From an uncultured Bacteroidales bacterium (GTDB lineage Bacteria > Bacteroidota > Bacteroidia > Bacteroidales > UBA932), in the NCBI GenBank assembly GCA_900320185.1, contig ONRD01000001.1, positions 124,001 to 188,000 of the forward strand: a stretch of DNA of 64,000 nucleotides. Reading direction: 5' to 3'. Shown here piece by piece: positions 27,801-35,641 of the stretch (positions are counted from its first letter, which is position 1; every line of letters begins with the position of its first letter). A model generated the notes under the pieces. It searched no databases and had not been told where the DNA came from. It saw nothing but the letters and a program-made list of their open reading frames with translations. Position numbers and translations under genes: made by a program.

Positions 27801-29060
27801 GTAGTACTTCATGTTGAAAATCCCGTCGGAACCGTTGAGGTAGGAAGGGATGAAATAGACCTTGACCCTGCTGCCGTTGCCATTGCCGAGGCCGAGTTCA
27901 CGGAACCTCCTGGTAATCACGTCGTAATCCGGGTCCATCAGGTAATGTGAGGTGCGTGTAGTGTAGTCCGACTTCTTTCCGGAGAGCTTGGCGAGGAGTT
28001 CCTTGTCGGCGCCGTTGTGCCCGGAAGGGATCATGATGAACGCCTGTATGTCGCGGTCGAGTTTGTCCTCCGAGAGTTTCTTCAAGGCGTCGATGAACAC
28101 GTCTATACCCTTGTTGCGGTACTCGTACCGGCCGCCGATCCCGATGAGGATGGCATCCTTGGCCACCTCTTCCCCCGACATGGCGGCGGCGACTTCGATG
28201 AGCCTCGAACGGGCCGCCTTGCGCTTGGCCTCATATTCCTCATCCGTAGCAGGGGTGAAGGAATTCTCGAAACCGTTGGGAGTCACCACGTCCACGGGAC
28301 GGCCGAGGAACTGCTGGCACTCCCTCGCCGTTATCTCGCTCACGGTCGTGAATATGTCCGCGTTTTGGGCCGACTTCTTCTCGATGGAATGCTGGGCGAC
28401 AACTCCGAACTGATGGGCCTTCTGGTCCCCGTCATAAAGGGACATCGAGTCGTACAGAGGCATGTTGTTGCCGGCCAGGCAGCGGCCCATCACGGTCGCA
28501 TGGGTGGTGAACACGGTAGCCACGGGAAGGCTGGTGCTCTTGAGATAGAGCAGGCCGGCTCCGGTCTGCCACTCGTGGAACTGGGCCACGACCTTGTCGG
28601 AAGCGGTCAGGTTGAACTTGTAGAAGCTCTCTATCACATGACCGGCGGCGTAGCCGAACAGGACGTTTTCCTTGTAGTCCCAGTTGCCGGAGATCGAATC
28701 TACTCCGAACCTCCGCCAGTACTCCGTCAGGATGTCGTCCTGCTTGGTCAGGAACTGCTTGAAATCCACCAGGATAGCTATGGGCTTCCCAGGGACGTTC
28801 CACCTTCCCAGACGCACCCGGAGGCCCTCAGCGGCCGCCTGGGCTTTCCAGAGGCTGTACAGATGTGTGTCTTCTATGAAATCAGGATTGCTTTCAGTAT
28901 CCATCCAGACGTCCGGTCCGATCAGGATATGGTGCTTGTGGAGCTGCCGCTTGAGGAAAAGGGATTTGGTGGCTATGACCGTGTAGATGCCGCCGACCTT
29001 GTTGCAGACTTCCCAGCTGGTTTCGAACAGGTAGTCCGGATTGATCAGTTCTTTTGTCAT
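24825..29060 (-). CDS. Glycogen synthase (GT3) - glycogen phosphorylase (GT35) fusion
   Basis: 1411 residues with two full enzymes. Residues 1 to about 545 match eukaryote-type glycogen synthase GT3: ETSWEVCNKVGGIYTVIATK at 14-33, VATVFTTHATVMGRCLAG, and LFPSYYEPWGYTPLESLAF near 430 for nucleotide-sugar binding. Residues about 565-1411 are an alpha-glucan phosphorylase with the DUF3417-like start (ELAGLETLSKNLWWCWNDS), GDYLKETSDMN, and EASGTSGEKAAMNG, whose Lys near 1166 corresponds to the pyridoxal phosphate/phosphate pocket. GT3 elongates glycogen, GT35 removes glucose-1-phosphate, so opposing activities share one chain. Such fusions occur in Bacteroidota; which half is active in vivo is not visible here. 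Start overlaps the GH57 stop (ATGA). Confidence 0.92.
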   Translation of the reverse strand: MTKELINPDYLFETSWEVCNKVGGIYTVIATKSLFLKRQLHKHHILIGPDVWMDTESNPDFIEDTHLYSLWKAQAAAEGLRVRLGRWNVPGKPIAILVDFKQFLTKQDDILTEYWRRFGVDSISGNWDYKENVLFGYAAGHVIESFYKFNLTASDKVVAQFHEWQTGAGLLYLKSTSLPVATVFTTHATVMGRCLAGNNMPLYDSMSLYDGDQKAHQFGVVAQHSIEKKSAQNADIFTTVSEITARECQQFLGRPVDVVTPNGFENSFTPATDEEYEAKRKAARSRLIEVAAAMSGEEVAKDAILIGIGGRYEYRNKGIDVFIDALKKLSEDKLDRDIQAFIMIPSGHNGADKELLAKLSGKKSDYTTRTSHYLMDPDYDVITRRFRELGLGNGNGSRVKVYFIPSYLNGSDGIFNMKYYDLLVGLDLTLFPSYYEPWGYTPLESLAFRIPSLTTSLSGFGMWVRSHYSGEHPGITVLDRNDTDYYDVVEGVIARVREIASLDSEGRKKYMDSARDVSKIALWENQIKYYNEAYSMALEKVVSTRGAFPDESAEDKAMAYKKIEINAPSWKSVMVTRHLPVELAGLETLSKNLWWCWNDSAKALFKSIDPDVWHSTCHNPMALLDIVSLKRFKALAKDASFLERLSSVMDEFNGYMSLKAARTDPSIAYFCMEYGLDTSLKIYSGGLGILAGDYLKETSDMNVNLVAVGLLYRYGYFTQIITGQGEQVARYDAQDFTKIPAQPVLDDKGNWLTTSVAFPGRAITARIWKVEVGRTDLYLLDADYEANLPEDRQVTFHLYGGDWENRLKQELLLGVGGIRALRKLGINPQIYHCNEGHAAFTGLERLHEYIQGENLEFGEAMELVRASSLFTTHTPVPAGHDAFDEGLLRKYIGHYPQRLKIDWETLMGLGRANVNDSSEKFSMSFLAANCSQNVNGVSWLHGDVSKKIFARMYRGYLPEELFISYVTNGVHYPTWAAAAWKKVHAKVFGPDFATHHYDKSCFNGIYDIPDSEVWDIRKELKKILIKAVMERISDSSLCNHYSPKEIVTIKETLRDDVLTIGFARRFATYKRGTLLFTDLDRLDAIVNDPEHPVQFIFAGKAHPADKAGQDLIKRIIEVSKQERFIGKIVFVPGYDISLAKRLVQGVDVWMNNPTRPLEASGTSGEKAAMNGVMHFSVLDGWWVEGYKEGAGWALPRERAYDDQNYQNELDSATIYTIIENEIAPAYYDVDPKLGLSPVWCGYIKNTIAKVASNFTTNRMLTDYCNQYYIPQAARTAEMVSDDYRLARRISAWKKKLRREWKNVEVVSQTTPDASYTLSPSNSLKVEVVLNIGDLTPDDIGVEMLFATTDSKHELHIQETCEFKVVEFADGTARYQAAIVPDKTGMYQVAIRMFAKNPLMPHRQDFELVKWL

Positions 29061-30376
29061 TTGTTAGGTTTCTTTTTTACAGTTCTTGTAGTCTTTTTCC
29101 TGACCGCCTTCTTCGGGGCGGCCTCCGCTGCCGGTGCTTCTGGTTCCGGGACCGGCTCCACGGCTTTCTGTTCCGGCTTCGCGTCGGAAGTGGCGACCGC
29201 ATCGTCGATCCTGATGATGAAGTCGCTCAGGACATTCATGTAATTGATGAACGCCTCGTAAGGAGTGCTGTAGGGGTTGAAGTATCTGTGCACTTCTCCG
29301 TCGGAGAAGAACTTGGTGCTCATGTAGTAGAGATGGTCGCTCTCCTGGAGATGGCCGAAATCCTCCCACAGGACAGGGTCGTTGACAAGGGCGAGTTTCT
29401 CCGCCTGCCCGTAGAGCTTGTTGAAGGCATCCTGCTGGAGTTCGTTGCCGAGCCAGGCGGTAACGTCCCTCTCCTCGTCGGCCCAGGAAATGGCATCCGG
29501 AACCTCGATGGGAGAGACCGCCTTATGCTTGCGGGCGGCCAGGGTGGGAGTGGTAAACTCGAACCTTCCGTCCGAGAGGACAGCCTCCGGGAGATACCTC
29601 ATGAAGTCGAAGATCCCCGAAGACGCCTTCTGGTGCTCCCCGAAAGTCTCGTAATCCATGAATATGTTGACGATCTCCCCCTCGGCCGGATTTAGCCACG
29701 AAACGAACTTTTCGGCAGTCAGGGGCCAGTCCTGCCACCCCCGGTCGGAGAACCTGAAAGCGATGTCGTCGCTGAGGGAATAGTTGCGCAGCAGAAGCTT
29801 GAGCTGGCTGCATTCAGGATTGGAATAGACATAGTCAGGGCTCTTCCAGCCAAGGATGTGGCGGGCGCCCTCTGTCAGCATCACCTTGTAGCCGAGGTCG
29901 AAGACCTGCTTCCCGACGGCGTCGGAATAGACCAGTTCCGTGTTCCTGAAGGCGGTAGGCTTGACTCCGAAATGGTCCTCTATCGCCCTGGAATGCTTCT
30001 CGACCTGGTGCTTGAACTCACTCTGGCTGGCCAGGGATGCAAGGGAATGGTAATATGTCTCCGCGAGGAACTCCACGCAGCCGGTGCGGGCCAGCTTCCT
30101 GAAACTCTCGGTAACCTCGGGGGCGTACCTGTCGAACTGCTCGAGCGCCGACCCGGTGATGGAGAAGGTCACCTTGAAGTCGGAGCCGTAGCGGCCGGCG
30201 AGTTCCAGCAGAAGGTTGTTCATCGGGATATAGCAATGCGAGGCTATCCTCTTGAGGATTGTCCTGTTGGTAAAGTCGTCATAGTAGTGAGAGTCCTTAC
30301 CGATGTCGAAGAAACGGTACTGTCTCAGTCTTGTCGGCTGATGAACCTGGAAATACAGGCATATGCTCTTTTTCAT
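29057..30376 (-). CDS. GH57 alpha-amylase-type glycoside hydrolase
   Basis: 439 residues. The start KSICLYFQVHQPTRLRQYRF contains the GH57 HQP motif. AFRNTELVYSDAVG near residue 146 supplies the conserved Glu nucleophile, and NIFMDYETFGEH near 240 the Asp acid/base. GH57 enzymes act on alpha-1,4-glucans (amylase, 4-alpha-glucanotransferase or branching activity). The order in this operon supports glycogen trimming, with no export signal. The last 45 residues are a Pro/Ala/Glu then Lys-rich tail (APKKAVRKKTTRTVKKK), strongly basic and probably disordered, of unknown use. Confidence 0.9.
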   Translation of the reverse strand: MKKSICLYFQVHQPTRLRQYRFFDIGKDSHYYDDFTNRTILKRIASHCYIPMNNLLLELAGRYGSDFKVTFSITGSALEQFDRYAPEVTESFRKLARTGCVEFLAETYYHSLASLASQSEFKHQVEKHSRAIEDHFGVKPTAFRNTELVYSDAVGKQVFDLGYKVMLTEGARHILGWKSPDYVYSNPECSQLKLLLRNYSLSDDIAFRFSDRGWQDWPLTAEKFVSWLNPAEGEIVNIFMDYETFGEHQKASSGIFDFMRYLPEAVLSDGRFEFTTPTLAARKHKAVSPIEVPDAISWADEERDVTAWLGNELQQDAFNKLYGQAEKLALVNDPVLWEDFGHLQESDHLYYMSTKFFSDGEVHRYFNPYSTPYEAFINYMNVLSDFIIRIDDAVATSDAKPEQKAVEPVPEPEAPAAEAAPKKAVRKKTTRTVKKKPNK

Positions 30377-30388
30377 AACGATTGCTGT

Positions 30389-31681
30389 TTATGCATTAAC
30401 GAGGGATTCGTAAATTTTCTTCATCTTCGCGGTCGCCACGTTCCATTTGAGGCGGTTGACCTCGTCGTAGCCCTGCTTTGCGGCGAACCTGGCAAGTGCA
30501 GGATAGCTCAGGAGCGCATAGATGTTGTCCGCCATGGCATCCACGTCCCAGAAATCGACCTTGAAGGCGTATTTCAAGACCTCGGCCGCTCCGGACTGGT
30601 TGGATATTATGGACGGGACGTTGGTCCTCATGGCCTCGAGCGGGGATATTCCGAAAGGTTCGGAGACCGACGGCATGATGTAGACGTCGGACATCGCGAA
30701 CATCTTCTGGACCTCGGCTCCGCGGAGGAAGCCGGTGAAGTGGAAACGGTCGGATATTCCCAGGCGGGCCACATGCCTGATGCACTGGTTCATCATGTCA
30801 CCGCTGCCGGCCATCACGAACCGGACGTTCCGGGTCCGCTTGAGGACCTTCGCAGCAGCCTCGATGAAATATTCGGGACCCTTCTGGAAGGTGATCCTCC
30901 CGAGGAAGGTGACCACCTTGTCGCGGACTCCCCTCTGCACGTCGATGTCCTCGCGGCCGCTGAAATCGACGGCGTTGTGGACTGTGACCACCTTGGAGGG
31001 GTCTATGCCATACTTGTTGATGACTATGTTCCTGGTAAGGTCGCTCACGGTGATGACCTTGTCCGCAGCCATCATCCCGCGCTTCTCTATGTCGAAGACA
31101 CGGCTGTCGATCATGTCCTCCGTACCGCGGTCGAAGGACGTGGCGTGGACATGCACGACCAGGGGCTTGCCGGTAAGTTCCTTGGCGGCTATCCCGGCAA
31201 GGTAGGTCAGCCAGTCATGGGCGTGGATCAGGTCGAACTCGTCCTTGTGCTCCATGGCTATGGTACCTCCGACCATTGCGTAGCGGGCCACCTCCTCCAG
31301 GAGATTGGAGCCGTAGCGGCCGGAAAACTTGTACTTCGTGCCAAGATGCCTTGAGAAGGTCTCGTTCTGGAGCCTGCGCTCCGATTCGACCAGTTCATGG
31401 AACTCCTCCGGATCCACGTAGGGGACCATGTTGGAGCCGATACGGACGAACCTGACCTTGTCGAGGAACTCGTCCACGGACGAAGTCACGGAGGCCACGG
31501 CGACATCGCTGGCATTGATGATCCTGGCTGCGCTCTGGTCCTCGTCGCCGGAGGCGGAAGGCATCACGAACAAGGTCTCCACTCCGTTGTAGGCCAGACC
31601 TTTTACAATACCGTAGCAGGCTGTTCCGAGTCCTCCAGCTATGTGTGGGGGAAACTCCCATCCGAACATCAGAACTCTCAT
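30389..31681 (-). CDS. GT4 glycosyltransferase of the glycogen operon
   Basis: 430 residues from the ATG at 31681, which has AGGAGG 8 nt upstream; a GTG three codons earlier is less likely. It starts MRVLMFGWEFPPHIAGGLGT, the GT4 GT-B entry with the GGLG donor loop. HDWLTYLAGIAAKE, FLGRITFQKGPEYFIEAA near 265 and PSVSEPFGISPLEAMRT near 325 (the EX7E motif) follow. It probably transfers glucose or maltosyl units in alpha-glucan synthesis. Bacteroidota glycogen operons regularly contain such a GT4, distinct from classical GlgA. Substrate is inferred. It overlaps the debranching enzyme gene. Confidence 0.88.
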   Translation of the reverse strand: MRVLMFGWEFPPHIAGGLGTACYGIVKGLAYNGVETLFVMPSASGDEDQSAARIINASDVAVASVTSSVDEFLDKVRFVRIGSNMVPYVDPEEFHELVESERRLQNETFSRHLGTKYKFSGRYGSNLLEEVARYAMVGGTIAMEHKDEFDLIHAHDWLTYLAGIAAKELTGKPLVVHVHATSFDRGTEDMIDSRVFDIEKRGMMAADKVITVSDLTRNIVINKYGIDPSKVVTVHNAVDFSGREDIDVQRGVRDKVVTFLGRITFQKGPEYFIEAAAKVLKRTRNVRFVMAGSGDMMNQCIRHVARLGISDRFHFTGFLRGAEVQKMFAMSDVYIMPSVSEPFGISPLEAMRTNVPSIISNQSGAAEVLKYAFKVDFWDVDAMADNIYALLSYPALARFAAKQGYDEVNRLKWNVATAKMKKIYESLVNA

Positions 31682-31686
31682 ATCAT

Positions 31687-31695
31687 TCACCTCCT
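31687..31695 (-). promoter_or_regulatory. Canonical Shine-Dalgarno of the GT4 gene
   Basis: AGGAGGTGA on the minus strand, inside the last codons of the debranching gene, precedes the ATG at 31681 by 5-8 nt. Bacteroidota genes mostly lack such strong sites. It decides the start of the GT4 gene. Confidence 0.6.
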
Positions 31696-33636
31696 GTTTT
31701 CCTTTTCCTCGTACCTGTGTATGAAATAGTCGACCCGAAGGAGAGCGGCGGTGCTCAGCGCCGATGAAATCGCACCATGCGGCTCATGGGGCGGGTCTCC
31801 GTCGTAGAGTTCCGAGAAGGCTCCGACCCCGTGCTTGGGCAGGTCCTCGTAGAACCCTTCCACAAGCCACTTGGCCCTGTTCAGGAAAGCTCCTCCCTTC
31901 ATTGCGAAACTCACTTCGACGTACGGGGAAAGGAGGAAGACCCTGGTGCTTCCGCCATGGTAGGCAAGGTCCCTGTCGGGCTGGGCTCCTTCATAGACAC
32001 CCTTATAATTGACGTCGCGGGGAGAAAGGGTCCTTATCCCCCTCCTCGTGACAAGTTCATTGTCGATGATGTGCAGGCACGAGCTTGCGACTTCCGGATC
32101 GACCAGGAATCCTTCGCCCAAAAGGGCGTAGATCATGTTCGGGCGCACCTCCATATGCTGGCCGCCGTTGTCCACATAATCGGCAAGGTAGCCTGCCTCG
32201 GGATTCCAGAACATCGGCTGGAAGTTCTGCCTCACAAGGTCCCTTATGCGCGTCCATTCCTTCACGAAGGCGCCTTCGGGATCGCCGAACCTGGTCTCCA
32301 TGTCGACTGCGAAACAGATCGAATGGAACCAGAAGGCGTTCGTCTCAACCTGGTAGCCGGCCCTCTCGGTCACCGGATTCCCGTCTATGTAGGCATTCAT
32401 CCACGAAAGTGCCCAGTGGTCAAGCTGCGCCCACAGAAGGCCGTTCGGCTGCATCGCCACCTCGGCCCTCCTTCCTGGAAGATAACTCTCGAGGATCCCT
32501 TTTATCACGGGACCGTACTTCTTCCACACTCTTGCAGGGTCAGCCCCGAAATCGATGTACTGCCACAGGGCCCCGGCAAGGCGGAGCGGAGCCTCGACCT
32601 GGGTGGTCCTGCGGTAAAGCCTCTCGCTCTCGTCGGCGATGAGGTTGTCGATGATCTCTTCGAAGGAAGCGACGTCACCGTCGGCATAGAACGTCAGCCC
32701 GGGAGCCGCCATTATGGTCTCACGAAGGAGACCGGTGTACATCCAGGAGAAACCGGCGGTTATCTTCTTCCGGCCGTTCCGTTTCTGGATAAGCAGGTCC
32801 GCCTGGCGGGACAGCTGGTCATGGAAACTCGTGATCTTCGGCGACTTGGCGAGCAAGGAGTCGAATTTCCGCCGGAGGCCTGAAGAAGCCTGCTGCGTCA
32901 CGGCGGCGGAGAAGATGATGGAGCTGCCTTCCTGCATGTCGACCTCGAAATGACCGGGCACGAAGAGATCCTCCTTGCAGTCGTAGCCGCGACGGTACTC
33001 GTCAGAATAGGTGATGCCCTTGTACCAGCATGGAGTGCTCTTGAACTCTGCCTTGGAAGTGTTGAACTGGAGATTCAGGTCGGGGAAGCCGTCATACATG
33101 CAGAACGCCATGCCACCGGGAATCTCCCAGCCTTCGGTACGGGCGGCGGGATTCTCATGGGTCAGGGCATGGATGTCCCTGAACGCAAGGAATGGAGTAA
33201 GGAGCAGCCGCACTTTGGCAGGAGCGTCGGTAAGGTCATAACGGATCAGCACCTGGTCCGAATCAGGGACCAGGAGGATGGTCTTGACGACCACCATGCC
33301 TCCGACCTTGTAGGTTATCTTCGGCACGGGGTCGGCTTCGAAATCTATGATGTACTTGTGGCCGCGGGGCTCGTAGATGTCCCCGAAACAATGGATGCCG
33401 AGGTTGAACTGCTTGCCGTTCAGGACCAGGCTCTCGTCGAGCGAAGAGAGCAGCAGGTGCTTCTCACCGCCGAAAGAGTCCACGGGCACGGCCAGGAGTC
33501 CATGGTAGCGCCTGGTGTTGCAGGTCACGATGGACGTGTTGCAGTAGGCCCCTGTCTTGTTGGCGCAGATGATCTCCCTTTTCAATGAATATGAAAGGTT
33601 GACCAGTTCGGACTTGTTGAATTTCAAAAACGCCAT
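31687..33636 (-). CDS. Glycogen debranching enzyme (amylo-alpha-1,6-glucosidase)
   Basis: 649 residues. The N-terminal domain begins NLSYSLKREIICANKTGAY and TCNTRRYHGLLAVPVDSFGG, the entry of the bacterial GDE_N domain. The C-terminal part is an (alpha/alpha)6 barrel of the GDE_C/GH133 type. It contains PLRLAGALWQYIDFG, NAFWFHSICFAVDMET, HMEVRPNMIYALLGEGF near residue 500 and SPRDVNYKGVYEGAQP near 555. It hydrolyses alpha-1,6 branch points of glycogen. It sits between the branching enzyme and the GT4 gene and overlaps the latter. Confidence 0.92.
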   Translation of the reverse strand: MAFLKFNKSELVNLSYSLKREIICANKTGAYCNTSIVTCNTRRYHGLLAVPVDSFGGEKHLLLSSLDESLVLNGKQFNLGIHCFGDIYEPRGHKYIIDFEADPVPKITYKVGGMVVVKTILLVPDSDQVLIRYDLTDAPAKVRLLLTPFLAFRDIHALTHENPAARTEGWEIPGGMAFCMYDGFPDLNLQFNTSKAEFKSTPCWYKGITYSDEYRRGYDCKEDLFVPGHFEVDMQEGSSIIFSAAVTQQASSGLRRKFDSLLAKSPKITSFHDQLSRQADLLIQKRNGRKKITAGFSWMYTGLLRETIMAAPGLTFYADGDVASFEEIIDNLIADESERLYRRTTQVEAPLRLAGALWQYIDFGADPARVWKKYGPVIKGILESYLPGRRAEVAMQPNGLLWAQLDHWALSWMNAYIDGNPVTERAGYQVETNAFWFHSICFAVDMETRFGDPEGAFVKEWTRIRDLVRQNFQPMFWNPEAGYLADYVDNGGQHMEVRPNMIYALLGEGFLVDPEVASSCLHIIDNELVTRRGIRTLSPRDVNYKGVYEGAQPDRDLAYHGGSTRVFLLSPYVEVSFAMKGGAFLNRAKWLVEGFYEDLPKHGVGAFSELYDGDPPHEPHGAISSALSTAALLRVDYFIHRYEEKENRR

Positions 33637-33657
33637 AAACTGACATTTAAAACATTA

Positions 33658-35631
33658 TCAAACAGCAGCCAGCACTATCGCGCACCGGCTGGGCAGGTAA
33701 AGGCTCAGGATTCCGTCGACAGTTACATGTCTCCCGTCGGCGTCCAGCCTGGAGAACCCGTTGAATTCGGATGCGTCGGTGTCCAGCACCTTGGCATACT
33801 CCCCTGCAGGGGCCTGGAAGCCATAATCGGCAAAGGATCCCACAGGATTGAAATTCAGTGCAAAGATAAGGCTTTTGCGTTTGAATATCAAGATTTTCTT
33901 TTCCTCGTCCGCCCTCAGCAGCTCCGGACGCGCGCCGAAGATCCTGTAGCGCTTCGCAAGATGCACCATCGCTTCGTCGAAATTGCGGAGGTAGTAGTAG
34001 CGCAGGTAGTCCTTGTCCTCAAGCGACCACTGCCTCCTTGCATGCTCATAGCTCCATCCGTTCCCTTCGCGGGGAAAATCTATCCACTCGGGATGGCCGA
34101 ATTCGTTTCCCATGAAATTGAGGTAGCCGTCCCCGGCCGTCGCCAGGGTGACAAGCCTTATGAGCTTGTGCAGGGCGATGCCGCGGTCCACTACGGGGTT
34201 CGACGACCCAAGGTTCATGGAAAAGTACATTTCCTTGTCCATCAAACGGAAGATCAATGTCTTGTCCCCGACAAGTGCCTGGTCGTGGCATTCGGCGTAG
34301 GAGATGGTCTTCTCATCCTCGCGCTTGTTGGTCAGTTCGTACCATATCTCTCCCGGGCTCCACTGCTCGTCGGTCCTCTCCTTGATCCATTTTATCCAGT
34401 GGTCCGCGATGCCCATCGCCATCCTGAAGTCAAACCCTACGCCTCCTTCGGAGAAGGGCGCCGCCAGGCCGGCCATGCCGCTGACGTCCTCGGCGATGGT
34501 AATCGCCTCCGGCTTGATGGACTTCACGAGCAGGTTGGCAAGTCCGAGGTAGGTTACCGCATTCTCGTCCACCCCTTCGTCAAAATAGAGCCTGTAGTCC
34601 CCGAAATCCTTGCCCAGGCCATGGTCCCAGTAAAGCATGCTGGTGACACCGTCGAAACGGAAGCCGTCAAGATGGTATTCCTCAAGCCAGAACTTGCAGT
34701 TGCTCAGCAGGAACCTGACCACTTCGTCCTTCCCGTAGTCGAAACAACGCGACCCCCAGGCAGGATGGTGTCCCTGAGGCCCCTTGTAGAAATAGAGGTC
34801 GTCGCGGCCGTCGAGCCGGCTGAGTCCTTCAAGTTCGTTGTCGACGCAGTGGGAGTGGACGATGTCCATGACCACTGCGATGCCCATCCCGTGGGCCGTG
34901 TCGACGAGCTCCTTGAATTCGTCAGGAGTCCCGAAACGGGAGCTGACGGCGAAGAAATTGGACACCTGGTAGCCGAAAGACCCATAGTACGGATGCTCCT
35001 GCAGGGCCATTATCTGTATGGTGTCATAGCCCAGCCTCTTCACCCGGGGCAGCACATCCCTCTGGAACTCTCCGAATGAAGCCACCTTCGGCTCCTCGGA
35101 ACTCATGCCGATGTGGCACTCGTAGATCAGCGGATGAGGCCGCCTGAGCACCCTGTCGTTCTTCCATGAATATTGCTTGGGAGGGTCCCAGACCTGCGCG
35201 CTGAACACCTTGGTGACCGGATCCTGCACAAGGCGGGTGCAGTAGGCCGGGATCCGCTCCCCGCCCCCGCCGGGCCACTCGACGTAGAGTTTGTACAGCT
35301 CGCCATGGCTCATGAACATTCCGTCGAGGCGTATCTCCCAGTTGCCCTGGCCGACCGGCCTGAGGCAATAGGCTGCGGTACGTTTCCAATTGTTGAAATC
35401 GCCGACAAGGTAGATCCTGGAAGCGTTCGGGGCCCATTCACGGAGCACCCAGCTCCCGTCGGCCTCCTTGTGCAGGCCGTAATAAAGATGGTTGTTCACC
35501 GATGACGGGAAATCCCCGCCGGGACCGCAAATCCTGTCCCTTGCCGCTTCGATCCTCGCATGCCTTGCCTTTATGGCAGCCTCGAACGGCTTCAGGTAGG
35601 GATCACGGTCATATATCATCCTCTTGCTCAT
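33658..35631 (-). CDS. glgB: 1,4-alpha-glucan branching enzyme (GH13_8 type)
   Basis: 657 residues from the ATG at 35631; a TTG three codons upstream is a weak alternative. Early residues include the CBM48 domain (YGLHKEADGSWVLREWAPNA, YLVGDFNNWKR). The GH13 barrel has MDIVHSHCVDN, DGFRFDGVTSMLYWDHG (nucleophile Asp near 325) and TIAEDVSGMAG (acid/base Glu near 380), then GYLNFMGNEFGHPEWIDFPR. Similarity is to the eukaryotic-like GH13_8 branching enzymes rather than E. coli GlgB. It makes alpha-1,6 branches in glycogen. The stop of uvrD lies 10 bp upstream, so it is co-transcribed with the helicase. Confidence 0.94.
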   Translation of the reverse strand: MSKRMIYDRDPYLKPFEAAIKARHARIEAARDRICGPGGDFPSSVNNHLYYGLHKEADGSWVLREWAPNASRIYLVGDFNNWKRTAAYCLRPVGQGNWEIRLDGMFMSHGELYKLYVEWPGGGGERIPAYCTRLVQDPVTKVFSAQVWDPPKQYSWKNDRVLRRPHPLIYECHIGMSSEEPKVASFGEFQRDVLPRVKRLGYDTIQIMALQEHPYYGSFGYQVSNFFAVSSRFGTPDEFKELVDTAHGMGIAVVMDIVHSHCVDNELEGLSRLDGRDDLYFYKGPQGHHPAWGSRCFDYGKDEVVRFLLSNCKFWLEEYHLDGFRFDGVTSMLYWDHGLGKDFGDYRLYFDEGVDENAVTYLGLANLLVKSIKPEAITIAEDVSGMAGLAAPFSEGGVGFDFRMAMGIADHWIKWIKERTDEQWSPGEIWYELTNKREDEKTISYAECHDQALVGDKTLIFRLMDKEMYFSMNLGSSNPVVDRGIALHKLIRLVTLATAGDGYLNFMGNEFGHPEWIDFPREGNGWSYEHARRQWSLEDKDYLRYYYLRNFDEAMVHLAKRYRIFGARPELLRADEEKKILIFKRKSLIFALNFNPVGSFADYGFQAPAGEYAKVLDTDASEFNGFSRLDADGRHVTVDGILSLYLPSRCAIVLAAV

Positions 35632-35641
35632 ATATATCAAC

